64,000 bases of DNA from Chryseosolibacter indicum (GTDB lineage: Bacteria; Bacteroidota; Bacteroidia; Cytophagales; Cyclobacteriaceae): assembly GCF_018598585.1 (NCBI RefSeq), contig NZ_JAHESD010000026.1:1-64000 (forward strand), read 5' to 3'. This document shows, piece by piece, positions 56,372 through 64,000 of the stretch. Both the position numbers and the translations under genes were made by a program. The number at the start of each line of letters is the position of its first letter. Within the stretch, counting starts at the first letter, position 1. The notes below the pieces were generated by a model, which was not told where the DNA came from, did not search any database, and saw only the letters and a list, made by a program, of their open reading frames with translations.

Positions 56372-56417
56372 CCTCCTTTAATTTTTCGCAAAAATAAAAT
56401 TTAATTGAACAAAACAA
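56372..56417 (-). promoter_or_regulatory. Promoter and unusually strong ribosome site of the DUF2795 gene
   Basis: On the minus strand TTG (56417-56415), an 18-base spacer, TATTTTTG (56396-56389), and then AGGAGG (56377-56372) 10 bases before the ATG. Strong Shine-Dalgarno sites are rare in this phylum. Confidence 0.7.
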
Positions 56418-56646
56418 ACTACCAGAAATTTTTATTTCCAAACGGTTATTACTGGTAAGTGGTTTCCTGCTTTACATTGATTTATTTACAAAAATGTAAC
56501 CAGCCAAGGCCTTTCCATCAAGTTATTTGCCATATTGCGCCTCTAATCAAGGTTAAGCTGTTAACCTCCTTAACATTTTCAAGCATAATTTTATTGTGTG
56601 TTAAACCAGAATTAACCAGGGATTAGGTACAACAATTGAATTAATT

Positions 56647-58329
56647 ATGGCTGACGAAAAAATTATTTTCTCGATGACTGGGGTTAACAAGATTTATCCC
56701 CCCAGCAAACAAGTTCTCAAAAATATATACCTATCCTTTTTTTACGGAGCAAAAATTGGCGTACTGGGTTTAAACGGATCAGGTAAATCTTCCCTGTTAA
56801 GAATTATTGCCGGTATAGACAAAGAGTACCAGGGCGAGGTAGTATCTGACTTAAGTTATACTGTGGGCTTGCTTGAGCAGGAGCCCCAGCTTGATAAAAA
56901 TAAAACAGTAAAAGAAGTAGTTGAAGAAGGTGTGCATGCAATTGCTTCTTTACTCAAGGAATTTGAAGCGATAAACGAAAAATTCGGTGATCCTGCCGTT
57001 CTTGAAGATCCAGATGCGATGGATAAACTAATCCAGAAGCAAGGAGAAATTCAGGAAAAGCTCGATGCTTCAAATGCATGGGAACTAGACCATAAGCTTG
57101 AAAGAGCGATGGACGCTTTGCGTTGCCCCCCTCCTGATGCAAAAGTAGAACATCTCTCGGGCGGTGAAAAAAGAAGGGTAGCGTTATGCCGGCTGCTGTT
57201 GCAAGAACCGGATGTGCTGTTGTTAGATGAACCTACCAACCACTTGGATGCTGAATCTGTACATTGGCTTGAACAACACTTAAAACAATATAAAGGCACT
57301 GTTATTGCCGTTACCCACGACCGTTATTTCCTTGACAACGTTGCTGGCTGGATACTTGAGCTCGATCGCGGAGAAGGCATTCCATGGAAAGGAAACTACT
57401 CTTCATGGCTAGACCAGAAACAAAAACGGCTTGCTCAGGAAGAGAAAACAGAATCTAAGCGTCAGAAAGCATTGGAGCGTGAATTGGACTGGGTGAGAAT
57501 GAACCCTAAAGGACGCCAGGCAAAAGGTAAGGCCCGTTTGAATGCTTACGAAAAACTATTAAGCCAGGAAACAAAAGAGAAGGAAGAGAAGTTGGAACTG
57601 TTCATTCCTCCGGGACCTCGCTTAGGGAATAAAGTTATTGAAGCTAAAGGAGTATCAAAAGCGTATGGCGACAAGCTGCTTTATGAGAACCTTACATTTT
57701 CCCTTCCTCCAGCGGGTATTGTTGGCATTATAGGACCAAATGGTGCTGGTAAAACAACCTTATTTAAAATGATTACCGGCAAGGAAAAACCAGATGCAGG
57801 TACTTTTGAAGTAGGTGAAACTGTAAAGATTGCTTACGTCGATCAGGAACATGATGACCTTAAACCTGAAGAAACCGTATGGCAAGCAATCACTGGTGGT
57901 AATGAATTGATAGAGCTCGGGGGAAAACAAATTAACTCCAGAGCCTATGTTGGCAAATTCAACTTCAACGGAAACGATCAACAGAAGAAGGTGAAAGAAC
58001 TTTCCGGTGGTATGAGAAACAGAGCTCACCTTGCCATTGCTTTAAAGCAAGGCGGAAATCTACTTCTACTTGATGAACCTACCAACGACCTTGATGTTAA
58101 CACCCTTCGTGCCTTGGAAGAAGCCCTTGAGAATTTCGGTGGATGTGCTGTAATTATTTCCCACGACCGTTGGTTCCTGGATAGAGTATGTACTCACATC
58201 CTTGCCTTTGAAGGCGATTCACAAGTGTTCTGGTTCGAGGGAGGCTTTAGCGAGTACGAGGAAAACAAACGGAAACGTTTAGGCGATGAGCAACCTCATA
58301 GAATTAAGTACAAGAAACTGGTTAAATAA
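56647..58329 (+). CDS. ettA: Energy-dependent translational throttle protein EttA (ABC-F)
   Basis: Binds the ribosomal E-site and adjusts early elongation to the ATP/ADP ratio. The 560 residues contain two ABC modules. The first has GLNGSGKSS at 41-49, LSGGEKRRVALCRLLLQEPD near 170-189 and DEPTNHLDAESVHW. The second has GPNGAGKTTLFKM near 365, KELSGGMRNRAHLAI near 448 and DEPTNDLDVNTL. The arm and linker (RVRMNPKGRQAKGKARL-like segment near 285) and the start ADEKIIFSMTGVNKIYPP identify EttA rather than Uup or YheS. A terminator follows 22 bases after the stop. Confidence 0.93.
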   Translation: MADEKIIFSMTGVNKIYPPSKQVLKNIYLSFFYGAKIGVLGLNGSGKSSLLRIIAGIDKEYQGEVVSDLSYTVGLLEQEPQLDKNKTVKEVVEEGVHAIASLLKEFEAINEKFGDPAVLEDPDAMDKLIQKQGEIQEKLDASNAWELDHKLERAMDALRCPPPDAKVEHLSGGEKRRVALCRLLLQEPDVLLLDEPTNHLDAESVHWLEQHLKQYKGTVIAVTHDRYFLDNVAGWILELDRGEGIPWKGNYSSWLDQKQKRLAQEEKTESKRQKALERELDWVRMNPKGRQAKGKARLNAYEKLLSQETKEKEEKLELFIPPGPRLGNKVIEAKGVSKAYGDKLLYENLTFSLPPAGIVGIIGPNGAGKTTLFKMITGKEKPDAGTFEVGETVKIAYVDQEHDDLKPEETVWQAITGGNELIELGGKQINSRAYVGKFNFNGNDQQKKVKELSGGMRNRAHLAIALKQGGNLLLLDEPTNDLDVNTLRALEEALENFGGCAVIISHDRWFLDRVCTHILAFEGDSQVFWFEGGFSEYEENKRKRLGDEQPHRIKYKKLVK

Positions 58330-58351
58330 CTTAAAAGATAAGATCTATTCC

Positions 58352-58389
58352 AAAAGACAGTGATATTAACATCAATCACTGTCTTTTTT
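58352..58389 (+). terminator. Terminator after ettA
   Basis: A perfect 13-bp stem (AAAAGACAGTGAT / ATCACTGTCTTTT) with a 10-base loop ends in a T-run. Confidence 0.9.
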
Positions 58390-58452
58390 GTTAGTAGGTT
58401 GATTGCATTACAGCTACAGGTGCTTTTACTTTACCATTAGTTCACAAATACA

Positions 58453-58821
58453 ATGAGAGCTGTCTACACAATTATACTGCTTATACTCTCCAACACGTTC
58501 ATGACCTTTGCCTGGTATGGTCACCTGAAATTCAAAGACATGAAATGGAGTGAGAATCTTCCGCTGATACTTATCATCCTCATCAGCTGGGGTATTGCTT
58601 TGTTTGAATACATCTTGCAAGTACCTGCGAACAGATTAGGGTTCAAAGACTACGGGGGTCCATTTACGCTCGTACAGCTAAAAGTTATTCAGGAAGTAAT
58701 AACGCTAACTGTATTTGTAATTTTTTCACTGGTATTTTTCAAGAACGAGACCTTCCGCGTAAACCACCTGATAGGTTTTGTATTTCTTATCCTGGCAGTC
58801 TACTTCATCTTTAAGAAGTAG
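58453..58821 (+). CDS. DUF486 / DMT-type small membrane protein
   Basis: The 122-residue protein has four helices (about 4-20, 37-53, 73-94 and 101-119) and the family motifs SNTFMTFAWYGHLKF near 13-27, SWGIALFEYILQVPANRLG near 45-63 and LKVIQEVITL near 76. DUF486 proteins are related to the small multidrug/drug-metabolite transporters; no substrate is known. It converges with the LpxL-like gene, with 12 bases between stops. Confidence 0.85.
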   Translation: MRAVYTIILLILSNTFMTFAWYGHLKFKDMKWSENLPLILIILISWGIALFEYILQVPANRLGFKDYGGPFTLVQLKVIQEVITLTVFVIFSLVFFKNETFRVNHLIGFVFLILAVYFIFKK

Positions 58822-58833
58822 AAACGGGAATAT

Positions 58834-59757
58834 TTACGCTCCTTCTACGTCGCTGCGTTGTGTTTTCCAGCGCTCATGCATCCAAACCCACTGATCAGGA
58901 TGTTTGCGGATTGCGTCTTCAATGAAGTTGGTGAGAATTTGTGTGTTGTATACCACATCATCTTCTTCATTGTCTGTTACACGAAGAGGTATTTCAGGGA
59001 GAATATGCATGTGCTGCAAGCCATCATCACCCAAATGAATATAGGTAGGAACAACGGCGGCTCCTGTTTTTAATGCCATTATTGTAGCGCCTGCCGGCGT
59101 AGCTGCCCTCATCCCAAAAAAATCTACAAACACAGTTTTTACTTTTGTGTCCTGATCGATAAGCAACGCAACTGAACCACCTGACTTCAACACTTTAATC
59201 ATCCGAAAAGTCTCTTTTCCCCGGGCAATTGCAACAGCCCCATGTGCATTTCTATAGTCCCATAACAGTTCATTCAAACGCTCATCTTTCAGCGGTGTGC
59301 CTATGATATTGGGATTTAAACCACGCATAGACATATTTGTTACCTGCAGGTCAAAAGCACCGAGATGACAAGTAAGGAAAATGACTCCCTTGCCCTTTTG
59401 ATTAGCCTTCTCGAAATTCTCGTAGCCATGCGTTACGAGAAAAGACTCTAATTCTTTTATGTTTTTAATTTTTGAAGCACGCAGAATTTCACCCGTATTC
59501 TTCCCTAGCATTTTGAAGGTGCTTTTTGCCAGTGCTTTTATTTCACCTGCGGACTTATCATTAAAAGCGAGGGACAAGTGTTTTATTGTAAGCCGTCTGG
59601 TTTTACCTGCAAAATAATAAGCAAGTGATCCCAACATGCCACAAAAATTCAACCATACCTTACGGGGAATAATAAGGGATAACCCTATAAGAAAACGTAT
59701 GAACCAGTACAGAAACGAGTAACGAACGTATCTTCGTGTAGTCTTCAATCTTGACAT
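58834..59757 (-). CDS. Lipid A late acyltransferase (LpxL/HtrB family)
   Basis: Adds a secondary acyl chain to the lipid A precursor at the inner membrane. The 307 residues have a hydrophobic N-terminal helix (about 14-30), the catalytic motif TCHLGAFDL near 129-137 (HX4D form HLGAFD), RGKETFRMIKVLKSGGSVALLIDQD near 180-204 and FFGMRAATPAGATIMALKTGA near 212-232. Only one such gene is in the window, so exact position of action is not known. With lpxH at 13.4 kb it shows a lipid A-making outer membrane. Confidence 0.9.
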   Translation of the reverse strand: MSRLKTTRRYVRYSFLYWFIRFLIGLSLIIPRKVWLNFCGMLGSLAYYFAGKTRRLTIKHLSLAFNDKSAGEIKALAKSTFKMLGKNTGEILRASKIKNIKELESFLVTHGYENFEKANQKGKGVIFLTCHLGAFDLQVTNMSMRGLNPNIIGTPLKDERLNELLWDYRNAHGAVAIARGKETFRMIKVLKSGGSVALLIDQDTKVKTVFVDFFGMRAATPAGATIMALKTGAAVVPTYIHLGDDGLQHMHILPEIPLRVTDNEEDDVVYNTQILTNFIEDAIRKHPDQWVWMHERWKTQRSDVEGA

Positions 59758-59843
59758 GGCTGCGAAGATAATATTTATTTAACCTTATTCGTTCTTCAAA
59801 TTATCGGTAATTCGGCATGCTTCATTAACTTCACCCCTAGCAC

Positions 59844-60347
59844 ATGAAAACTTTATATATTGTACGTCACGCCAAATCCAGCTGGGCAGATCCGGAGCAA
59901 AACGATTTTGAAAGGCCGCTTAATGAACGTGGCAAACGCGATGCACCGCGCATGGGTAAACGACTTAAAGAGAAAGGCATTGTTCCCGATATTATAGTTT
60001 CGAGTCCTGCTAAAAGAGCAAAATCTACAGCGAAGAAAATCGCGAAGGTGTTAGGGTATTCAAAAGAGAAAATATCCAAAATAACGAAGCTCTATCATGC
60101 CACCGATGATGAAATATTGGGAGTGCTAAAAACCATCAAAGACATTCACAGCAATGTTATCGTAGTTGGTCATAACCCCGGATTAACGGATTTCGCAAAT
60201 GCTTTAATACCACAATCAGTTGACATCGACAATATTCCTACCTGCGGCATTGTTGCCATATCTTTTGATGTTACGCAATGGAGGGATATCACGTGGGGAC
60301 AAGGGAAATTCCTTTTCTTTGACTATCCTAAAAGCAAGGAAGATTAA
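59844..60347 (+). CDS. sixA: Phosphohistidine phosphatase SixA-like
   Basis: A 167-residue histidine-phosphatase-superfamily protein. The catalytic RHx motif is IVRHAKSSWADP near 6-17, with NDFERPLNERGKRDAPRMG near 20-38, SSPAKRAKSTA near 53 and the second His in VGHNPGLTDF near 109. SixA members dephosphorylate phosphohistidine domains; the substrate here is unknown. The stop overlaps that of the convergent DUF4421 gene by 4 bases. Confidence 0.85.
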   Translation: MKTLYIVRHAKSSWADPEQNDFERPLNERGKRDAPRMGKRLKEKGIVPDIIVSSPAKRAKSTAKKIAKVLGYSKEKISKITKLYHATDDEILGVLKTIKDIHSNVIVVGHNPGLTDFANALIPQSVDIDNIPTCGIVAISFDVTQWRDITWGQGKFLFFDYPKSKED

Positions 60348-61399
60348 ATCTTAAACGGGATAAGATCCCAGACTCGCTTTCGCAGAAAGCCAAGTTCATT
60401 TAAGCGATACCCGATGAGTATCTTAAATGTGCCATTGTTATTTGAAAACCTGATGTCTTCAAAACGAACATTACTTCCCTGGGTAATAAAGCTGATGCCC
60501 CCAAAAATGCGTTCGCCATTATATCCCATGGCTATGCGCGCCGCAATAAAACTATTTACAGAAGTTTCATTCCTGTCGGCACTGTTCTCTGTCTTATATA
60601 AAATCCAGTGATGCGCCGGCCCCACTGCCAGCGTACCGTTTAGGAAGAAGTTTTTAAACACCATACTATACGTATAACCGGGCGCCAGGCTAAACGTTGT
60701 ATAACGCAGGTTTTCGAAGGCTACATTAGCACCAAACTTCGTTTGTTGTTCGGAGGTTATGATGGATGAGTCTGCATTTAATTTAAATGAACTTAATCCT
60801 CCAAACATCAGCAGTGAACCCTTGCTATAGAGCTGTCTCTCAGCGAAATTATAAGAAGAGCGGAATGAGAATCTGCTATTGTCAACAATATAGTGTCCTG
60901 TTAAGCCAACATTATTTGTAACGATATCAGAACGTTGTGGTAAGGGTGTATCAGCGTCGGGAGAGACACCTGATTCAGTAATGTAAAAACCATTATATCT
61001 TTGATAGAATAAATCAAGGCCCCATTTCTTTCCCAACAAGTTGAACTGGATATCTCGCGCCTTAGACTTGCCATAGATCTCCTGGCTTTGCTGATCCAGA
61101 GGGACAGCAAATGCAAGTTCAAAATTGAATTCAAAAAGATAAAGGCCAAGGCCTAAGCTGTATGCATTGTTTGGTTTATATGTTAAAAGATTATTCTCAG
61201 AGCCGTCCTTTTCTATTTCAAAGTTCAGGCTTCGCTTTTTGATTACAGGGTAAATAAAAAAGTAATCCGGGAATTTCTTGATGTAGTATGCCCGGATTGA
61301 ATCTCTTTCAGTTTGCTGTGGATTAGCAATGGTTGATACATCCTGCCCTACAAGTGTAGTTGTTGTGTAACAAAGAAGTATAACAACCAAAAAACGCAT
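60344..61399 (-). CDS. DUF4421 domain protein, predicted outer-membrane beta-barrel
   Basis: The 351 residues start with a signal peptide (FLVVILLCYTTTTLVG). The rest alternates as in beta-barrels, with turns rich in Asn, Gly and Asp, and ends in an aromatic strand (VWDLIPFKI). Family motifs seen: YFIYPVIKKRSLNFEI near 47 and NAYSLGLGLYLFEFNF near 79. No function is known. The ATG shares one base with the hslU stop, so it is translationally coupled to a protease gene. Confidence 0.75.
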   Translation of the reverse strand: MRFLVVILLCYTTTTLVGQDVSTIANPQQTERDSIRAYYIKKFPDYFFIYPVIKKRSLNFEIEKDGSENNLLTYKPNNAYSLGLGLYLFEFNFELAFAVPLDQQSQEIYGKSKARDIQFNLLGKKWGLDLFYQRYNGFYITESGVSPDADTPLPQRSDIVTNNVGLTGHYIVDNSRFSFRSSYNFAERQLYSKGSLLMFGGLSSFKLNADSSIITSEQQTKFGANVAFENLRYTTFSLAPGYTYSMVFKNFFLNGTLAVGPAHHWILYKTENSADRNETSVNSFIAARIAMGYNGERIFGGISFITQGSNVRFEDIRFSNNNGTFKILIGYRLNELGFLRKRVWDLIPFKI

Positions 61400-62796
61400 T
61401 ATAATATGTATTGACTTAGATCCTTATTCTTAATCAGGTTTTGCAGCTTCTCCTTTACCAGGTTTGCATCAATTGTAATTTTTGATTCTGCAGGAATCTT
61501 ATCCGGTACGTCATACAACAGCTCATTCAGCAATTTACTCATTACTGTTTGTAGTCTTCTTGCTCCTATATTTTCAACTTCTGCATTTATGGTAAATGCT
61601 GTATTGGCGAGCTCTTCAATTGCATCTTCAGTAAAAGAAATCTGAACCCCTTCAGCTTCAAATAAAGCTTCGTATTGTTTCGTTAAAGCATTTTTAGGTT
61701 CTTTTAAGATCCTTATAAAATCATCTTTCGTTAAGTTGGTTAACTCAACACGAATAGGGAAACGTCCCTGAAGTTCTGGTATCAGATCAGAAGGCTTGGA
61801 AATATGAAAAGCGCCTGCTGCAACGAAAAGAATATGATCTGTTTTAATAACACCATGCTTCGTGTTAACGGTGCTGCCTTCAACAATAGGCAACAGGTCG
61901 CGCTGTACACCTTCACGACTTACATCGGGACCACCCCCTCCTTTTCTTGACCCTGAAGCAATCTTATCTATCTCATCAATAAATATGATACCTGCATCTT
62001 CTGCTCTTCTAATCGCTTCTTCCTTCACTTCATCCATGTCTATAAGCTTTGAAGCCTCTTCCTCAAGAAGTAGTTTTCTGGCTTCCGCTACGGTTACCTT
62101 TCTCTTCTTACTTTTCTTTGGCATCATTCCGCTTAACATATCCTGAAGATTCATCATGGATACTTCGTCCATCATACCCGCGCCAATCATGCCAATGTTA
62201 GAGCCACCACCACCTTTGATGTTTATTTCTATCTTTCTATCCTCGAGTTCTCCTTTACGAATCTTCTCGCGAAATAAAGTACGTGTTCGCTCATTCAGCT
62301 CCTCGTCAGACGAAGGCATGTCGTCACCTACAGAGGGGGAGAAACCCGCGTTTGATTTTGACTGAACTTTTAACGGAGGTATCAGTGCATCAAGAATTAT
62401 ATCTTCGACGATCCGTGCCGCCTTCTCCCTTACTTCTTCCTTTTTCCTGGCCTTAACTAGATTTACTGACTGCTCAACAAGATCGCGAACCATGCTCTCT
62501 ACATCTCTTCCCACATAACCAACTTCTGTAAACTTCGAAGCTTCAACTTTTACGAAAGGAGCATCTGCTATTTTTGCAAGCCTTCTTGCTATCTCAGTTT
62601 TACCTACACCTGTAGCGCCAATCATAAGGATGTTATTAGGAATAATTTCACCCTGAATTTCAGAACGCACATTCATCCTCCTCCATCTGTTCCTGAGTGC
62701 TATGGCAACATTGCGCTTTGCCTCGTACTGGCCAATAATGTATTTATCAAGCTCCGCTACAATTTGAGCGGGTGTTAAATATTTGGTATCCATCAT
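61399..62796 (-). CDS. hslU: HslU, ATPase subunit of the HslUV protease
   Basis: AAA+ unfoldase for the HslV peptidase. The 465 residues open with TPAQIVAELDKYIIGQYEAKRNVAIALRN-type sequence, then P-loop GATGVGKT at 60-67, an inserted I-domain with charged repeats and GGGGSNIGM, Walker B IFIDEIDKIASG near 275, FVAAGAFHISKPSDLIPELQGRFPIRVEL near 335-363, and the C-terminal SQYIL that docks into HslV. hslV is not in the window. It lies 5 bases after porQ. Confidence 0.95.
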   Translation of the reverse strand: MMDTKYLTPAQIVAELDKYIIGQYEAKRNVAIALRNRWRRMNVRSEIQGEIIPNNILMIGATGVGKTEIARRLAKIADAPFVKVEASKFTEVGYVGRDVESMVRDLVEQSVNLVKARKKEEVREKAARIVEDIILDALIPPLKVQSKSNAGFSPSVGDDMPSSDEELNERTRTLFREKIRKGELEDRKIEINIKGGGGSNIGMIGAGMMDEVSMMNLQDMLSGMMPKKSKKRKVTVAEARKLLLEEEASKLIDMDEVKEEAIRRAEDAGIIFIDEIDKIASGSRKGGGGPDVSREGVQRDLLPIVEGSTVNTKHGVIKTDHILFVAAGAFHISKPSDLIPELQGRFPIRVELTNLTKDDFIRILKEPKNALTKQYEALFEAEGVQISFTEDAIEELANTAFTINAEVENIGARRLQTVMSKLLNELLYDVPDKIPAESKITIDANLVKEKLQNLIKNKDLSQYIL

Positions 62797-62801
62797 AATT
62801 T

Positions 62802-63866
62802 TTACTTTCTCCTTAATAGTTTGTTGATGTTGGTAGATAACGTAAACGAATACGCTGCCTTCCCTGCCATATAAGCCATCCGGCTAAAGGCAAAATCAAA
62901 TCTTTTTACAGTGGCAGAAAAACCAAGAGACAAACCAGCTCCGCCGCCAGCGTTCTCCAATTTCAATGCCTGGTGATTGAGGTAATTATATCCCAATAGT
63001 ATGTTAACGTTCTTATGCAGCAAAACCTCTCCGCCAAAATTTAAATGGCTAAAGATTTTGCTGACTACAGTAGGTTCTTTTGCATTTACATCAGCCGGAT
63101 TATTGTGTACTATATCATTATGAGCAAGATTATATGCCGTAATAGAAAACCGAAGAGGCATATGTCTTGGTTTAAATGTAGTACCAAGTTGTACATCAAA
63201 AGGAAGACGGCTACTCGTTGGATTTGAATAGTCTGAGATTACGAGACCTACATTCTTTACTGCCAGCCCGATGGTGAACTGCTCTTCGGGATGGATAAAT
63301 ACACCGCCTATGTCTGCTGCTACAGCAGTTGCATTATAACCACCGATGCCTGAAAAGATTCCTTTCAATGTTACTCCTATTCTGAAATTACCAGCCTGGT
63401 GACTCTTCGAGATCAGCAATGCTGTTTCCTGAGCCTTAAATTCGCCTGTTTCTGCGCCAGAAGGATCATACCCCATAACGGTTCCATAATTCATATGCTG
63501 AATGCCCAGGGTAAACAAGCCGGCCTTCTTGAATTTATTGGAATAGACAATGGTAGAATGACCGATATCTGCGACATAGAACTGATAGCTGGCAGACCCT
63601 AATCCTGATAAAGTATCACCAACAAGAGCCGGATTACTTACGAAGAAATTGACATCGCGATCAGTTAACGAAACATTTACGCCACCCAATCCGGAAAGTC
63701 GTGCCGACGAAGCCACATTCAAAAACTGAAAAGAACGTTCACCTCCAGCCTGTCCGTAAGAATCAATACCCACCAACATGCCCGTTAGTAAGCTAAAGAT
63801 TTTTAATACAAGTGGGAGGCTTGTTAGCTGTTGCAAACAAAGCGTTCTTTTAAAAATATCAGGCAT
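62802..63866 (-). CDS. porQ: Type IX secretion / gliding protein PorQ
   Basis: Outer-membrane barrel protein that binds the PorZ surface component of the type IX secretion system. The 354 residues have a signal-like N-terminus ending near SYGQA and family motifs NVASSARLSGLGGVNVSLTD near 50-69, FFVSNPALVGD near 73 and the AVAADIGGVFIHPEEQFTIGL strand pair. The ATG shares its A with the lon stop (TAATG), which fixes the start. Gene order lon-porQ-hslU is unusual company for a secretion gene. Presence implies T9SS elsewhere in the genome. Confidence 0.85.
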   Translation of the reverse strand: MPDIFKRTLCLQQLTSLPLVLKIFSLLTGMLVGIDSYGQAGGERSFQFLNVASSARLSGLGGVNVSLTDRDVNFFVSNPALVGDTLSGLGSASYQFYVADIGHSTIVYSNKFKKAGLFTLGIQHMNYGTVMGYDPSGAETGEFKAQETALLISKSHQAGNFRIGVTLKGIFSGIGGYNATAVAADIGGVFIHPEEQFTIGLAVKNVGLVISDYSNPTSSRLPFDVQLGTTFKPRHMPLRFSITAYNLAHNDIVHNNPADVNAKEPTVVSKIFSHLNFGGEVLLHKNVNILLGYNYLNHQALKLENAGGGAGLSLGFSATVKRFDFAFSRMAYMAGKAAYSFTLSTNINKLLRRK

Positions 63867-64000
63867 TAATTACTTGCAAATGACTGAAACTTCGGGGGAT
63901 CACTTAATGTAAATTTCAATGGTGATTCTACTTTCTCTTTTAACAATGCTGTTTTGAGAACTTCGTCCACCGTATCTACGTAATGAAAGACAAGCCCCTT
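63866..64000 (-). CDS. lon: Lon protease, C-terminal 44 residues only
   Basis: A reading frame running off the right edge of the window. It reads KGLVFHYVDTVDEVLKTALL and ends PKFQSFASN, which resembles the C-terminal helix of Lon (HYVKTIDEVLKTALL in relatives). The catalytic Ser and AAA module lie outside the window. The stop overlaps the porQ ATG. Confidence 0.7.
   Translation of the reverse strand, partial: KGLVFHYVDTVDEVLKTALLKEKVESPLKFTLSDPPKFQSFASN

Noticed and set aside
1-64000. CRISPR arrays, insertion sequences, prophage, tRNA or rRNA genes
   Set aside because: Intergenic regions were read on both strands and none shows repeat-spacer structure, transposase frames, terminal inverted repeats or tRNA arms.

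Overview
This is a chromosomal core-genome window from a member of the Bacteroidota, most likely the Cytophagales/Cyclobacteriaceae side of the phylum. The evidence is a dcw cluster of the Bacteroidota type (PASTA-bearing PBP, long MraY, no murF or ddl), a type IX secretion protein (PorQ), a Fe-S AddAB-like nuclease pair, DUF4421, DUF2807 and BON-domain proteins, and several promoters of the phylum-specific TTG-N18-22-TAnnTTTG form. Shine-Dalgarno sequences are mostly absent. I see no prophage, IS element, CRISPR array, tRNA or rRNA. The window looks like vertically inherited housekeeping DNA, and I do not claim a new system in it.

Layout. 0-6 kb: 5'-truncated AddA-like helicase-nuclease, then AddB-like Fe-S nuclease (+). 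6-11 kb: metallophosphoesterase (-), low-complexity BON protein (+), THUMP RNA methyltransferase and BirA (-). 10.8-18 kb (+): rsfS, ftsH, lpxH, a secreted propeller-like protein, and a sigma-54-type response regulator with its histidine kinase. 18-34 kb (-): a complete division and cell-wall operon, mraZ-rsmH-ftsL-ftsI-murE-mraY-murD-ftsW-murG-murC-ftsQ-ftsA-ftsZ. It has a clear promoter overlapped by MraZ-type repeats at one end and a terminator after ftsZ at the other. 34-44 kb: CoA-transferase, TlpA-like lipoprotein, mnmA, DUF502, cmk coupled to a 45-residue lipoprotein, two small unknowns, a MATE pump, an aldehyde dehydrogenase and a frameshifted DUF2807 gene. 44-47 kb (-): rplM-rpsI-rpsB-tsf. 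47-51 kb (-): RluA-type pseudouridine synthase, a PhoR/PhoB-like pair and a membrane-anchored peptidase. 51-60 kb: recA, MacB/FtsX permease, queA, ispD, DUF2795, ettA, DUF486, an LpxL-like acyltransferase and sixA. 60-64 kb (-): lon (C-terminal fragment), porQ, hslU and DUF4421, all tightly coupled.

Several start codons differ from the longest open frame; I moved them on the basis of leader length, overlap or family length. These are ftsA, mraZ, cmk, rsfS, the BON gene, the TlpA lipoprotein, DUF2795, the PhoB-like regulator and the 54.9-kb membrane protein. Three TAATG stop/start overlaps (mraZ/rsmH, small lipoprotein/cmk, lon/porQ) help fix starts; hslU/DUF4421 shows the same one-base overlap.

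The points most worth a second look are regulatory or small. They are the MraZ operator over the dcw promoter, a candidate sigma-54 promoter with an upstream 11-bp-arm dyad before the NtrC-type operon, a perfect dyad upstream of recA, a 44-bp array of four 11-bp repeats at 8.66 kb, the unannotated 45-aa lipoprotein upstream of cmk, and a terminator inside the rpsB-tsf interval.
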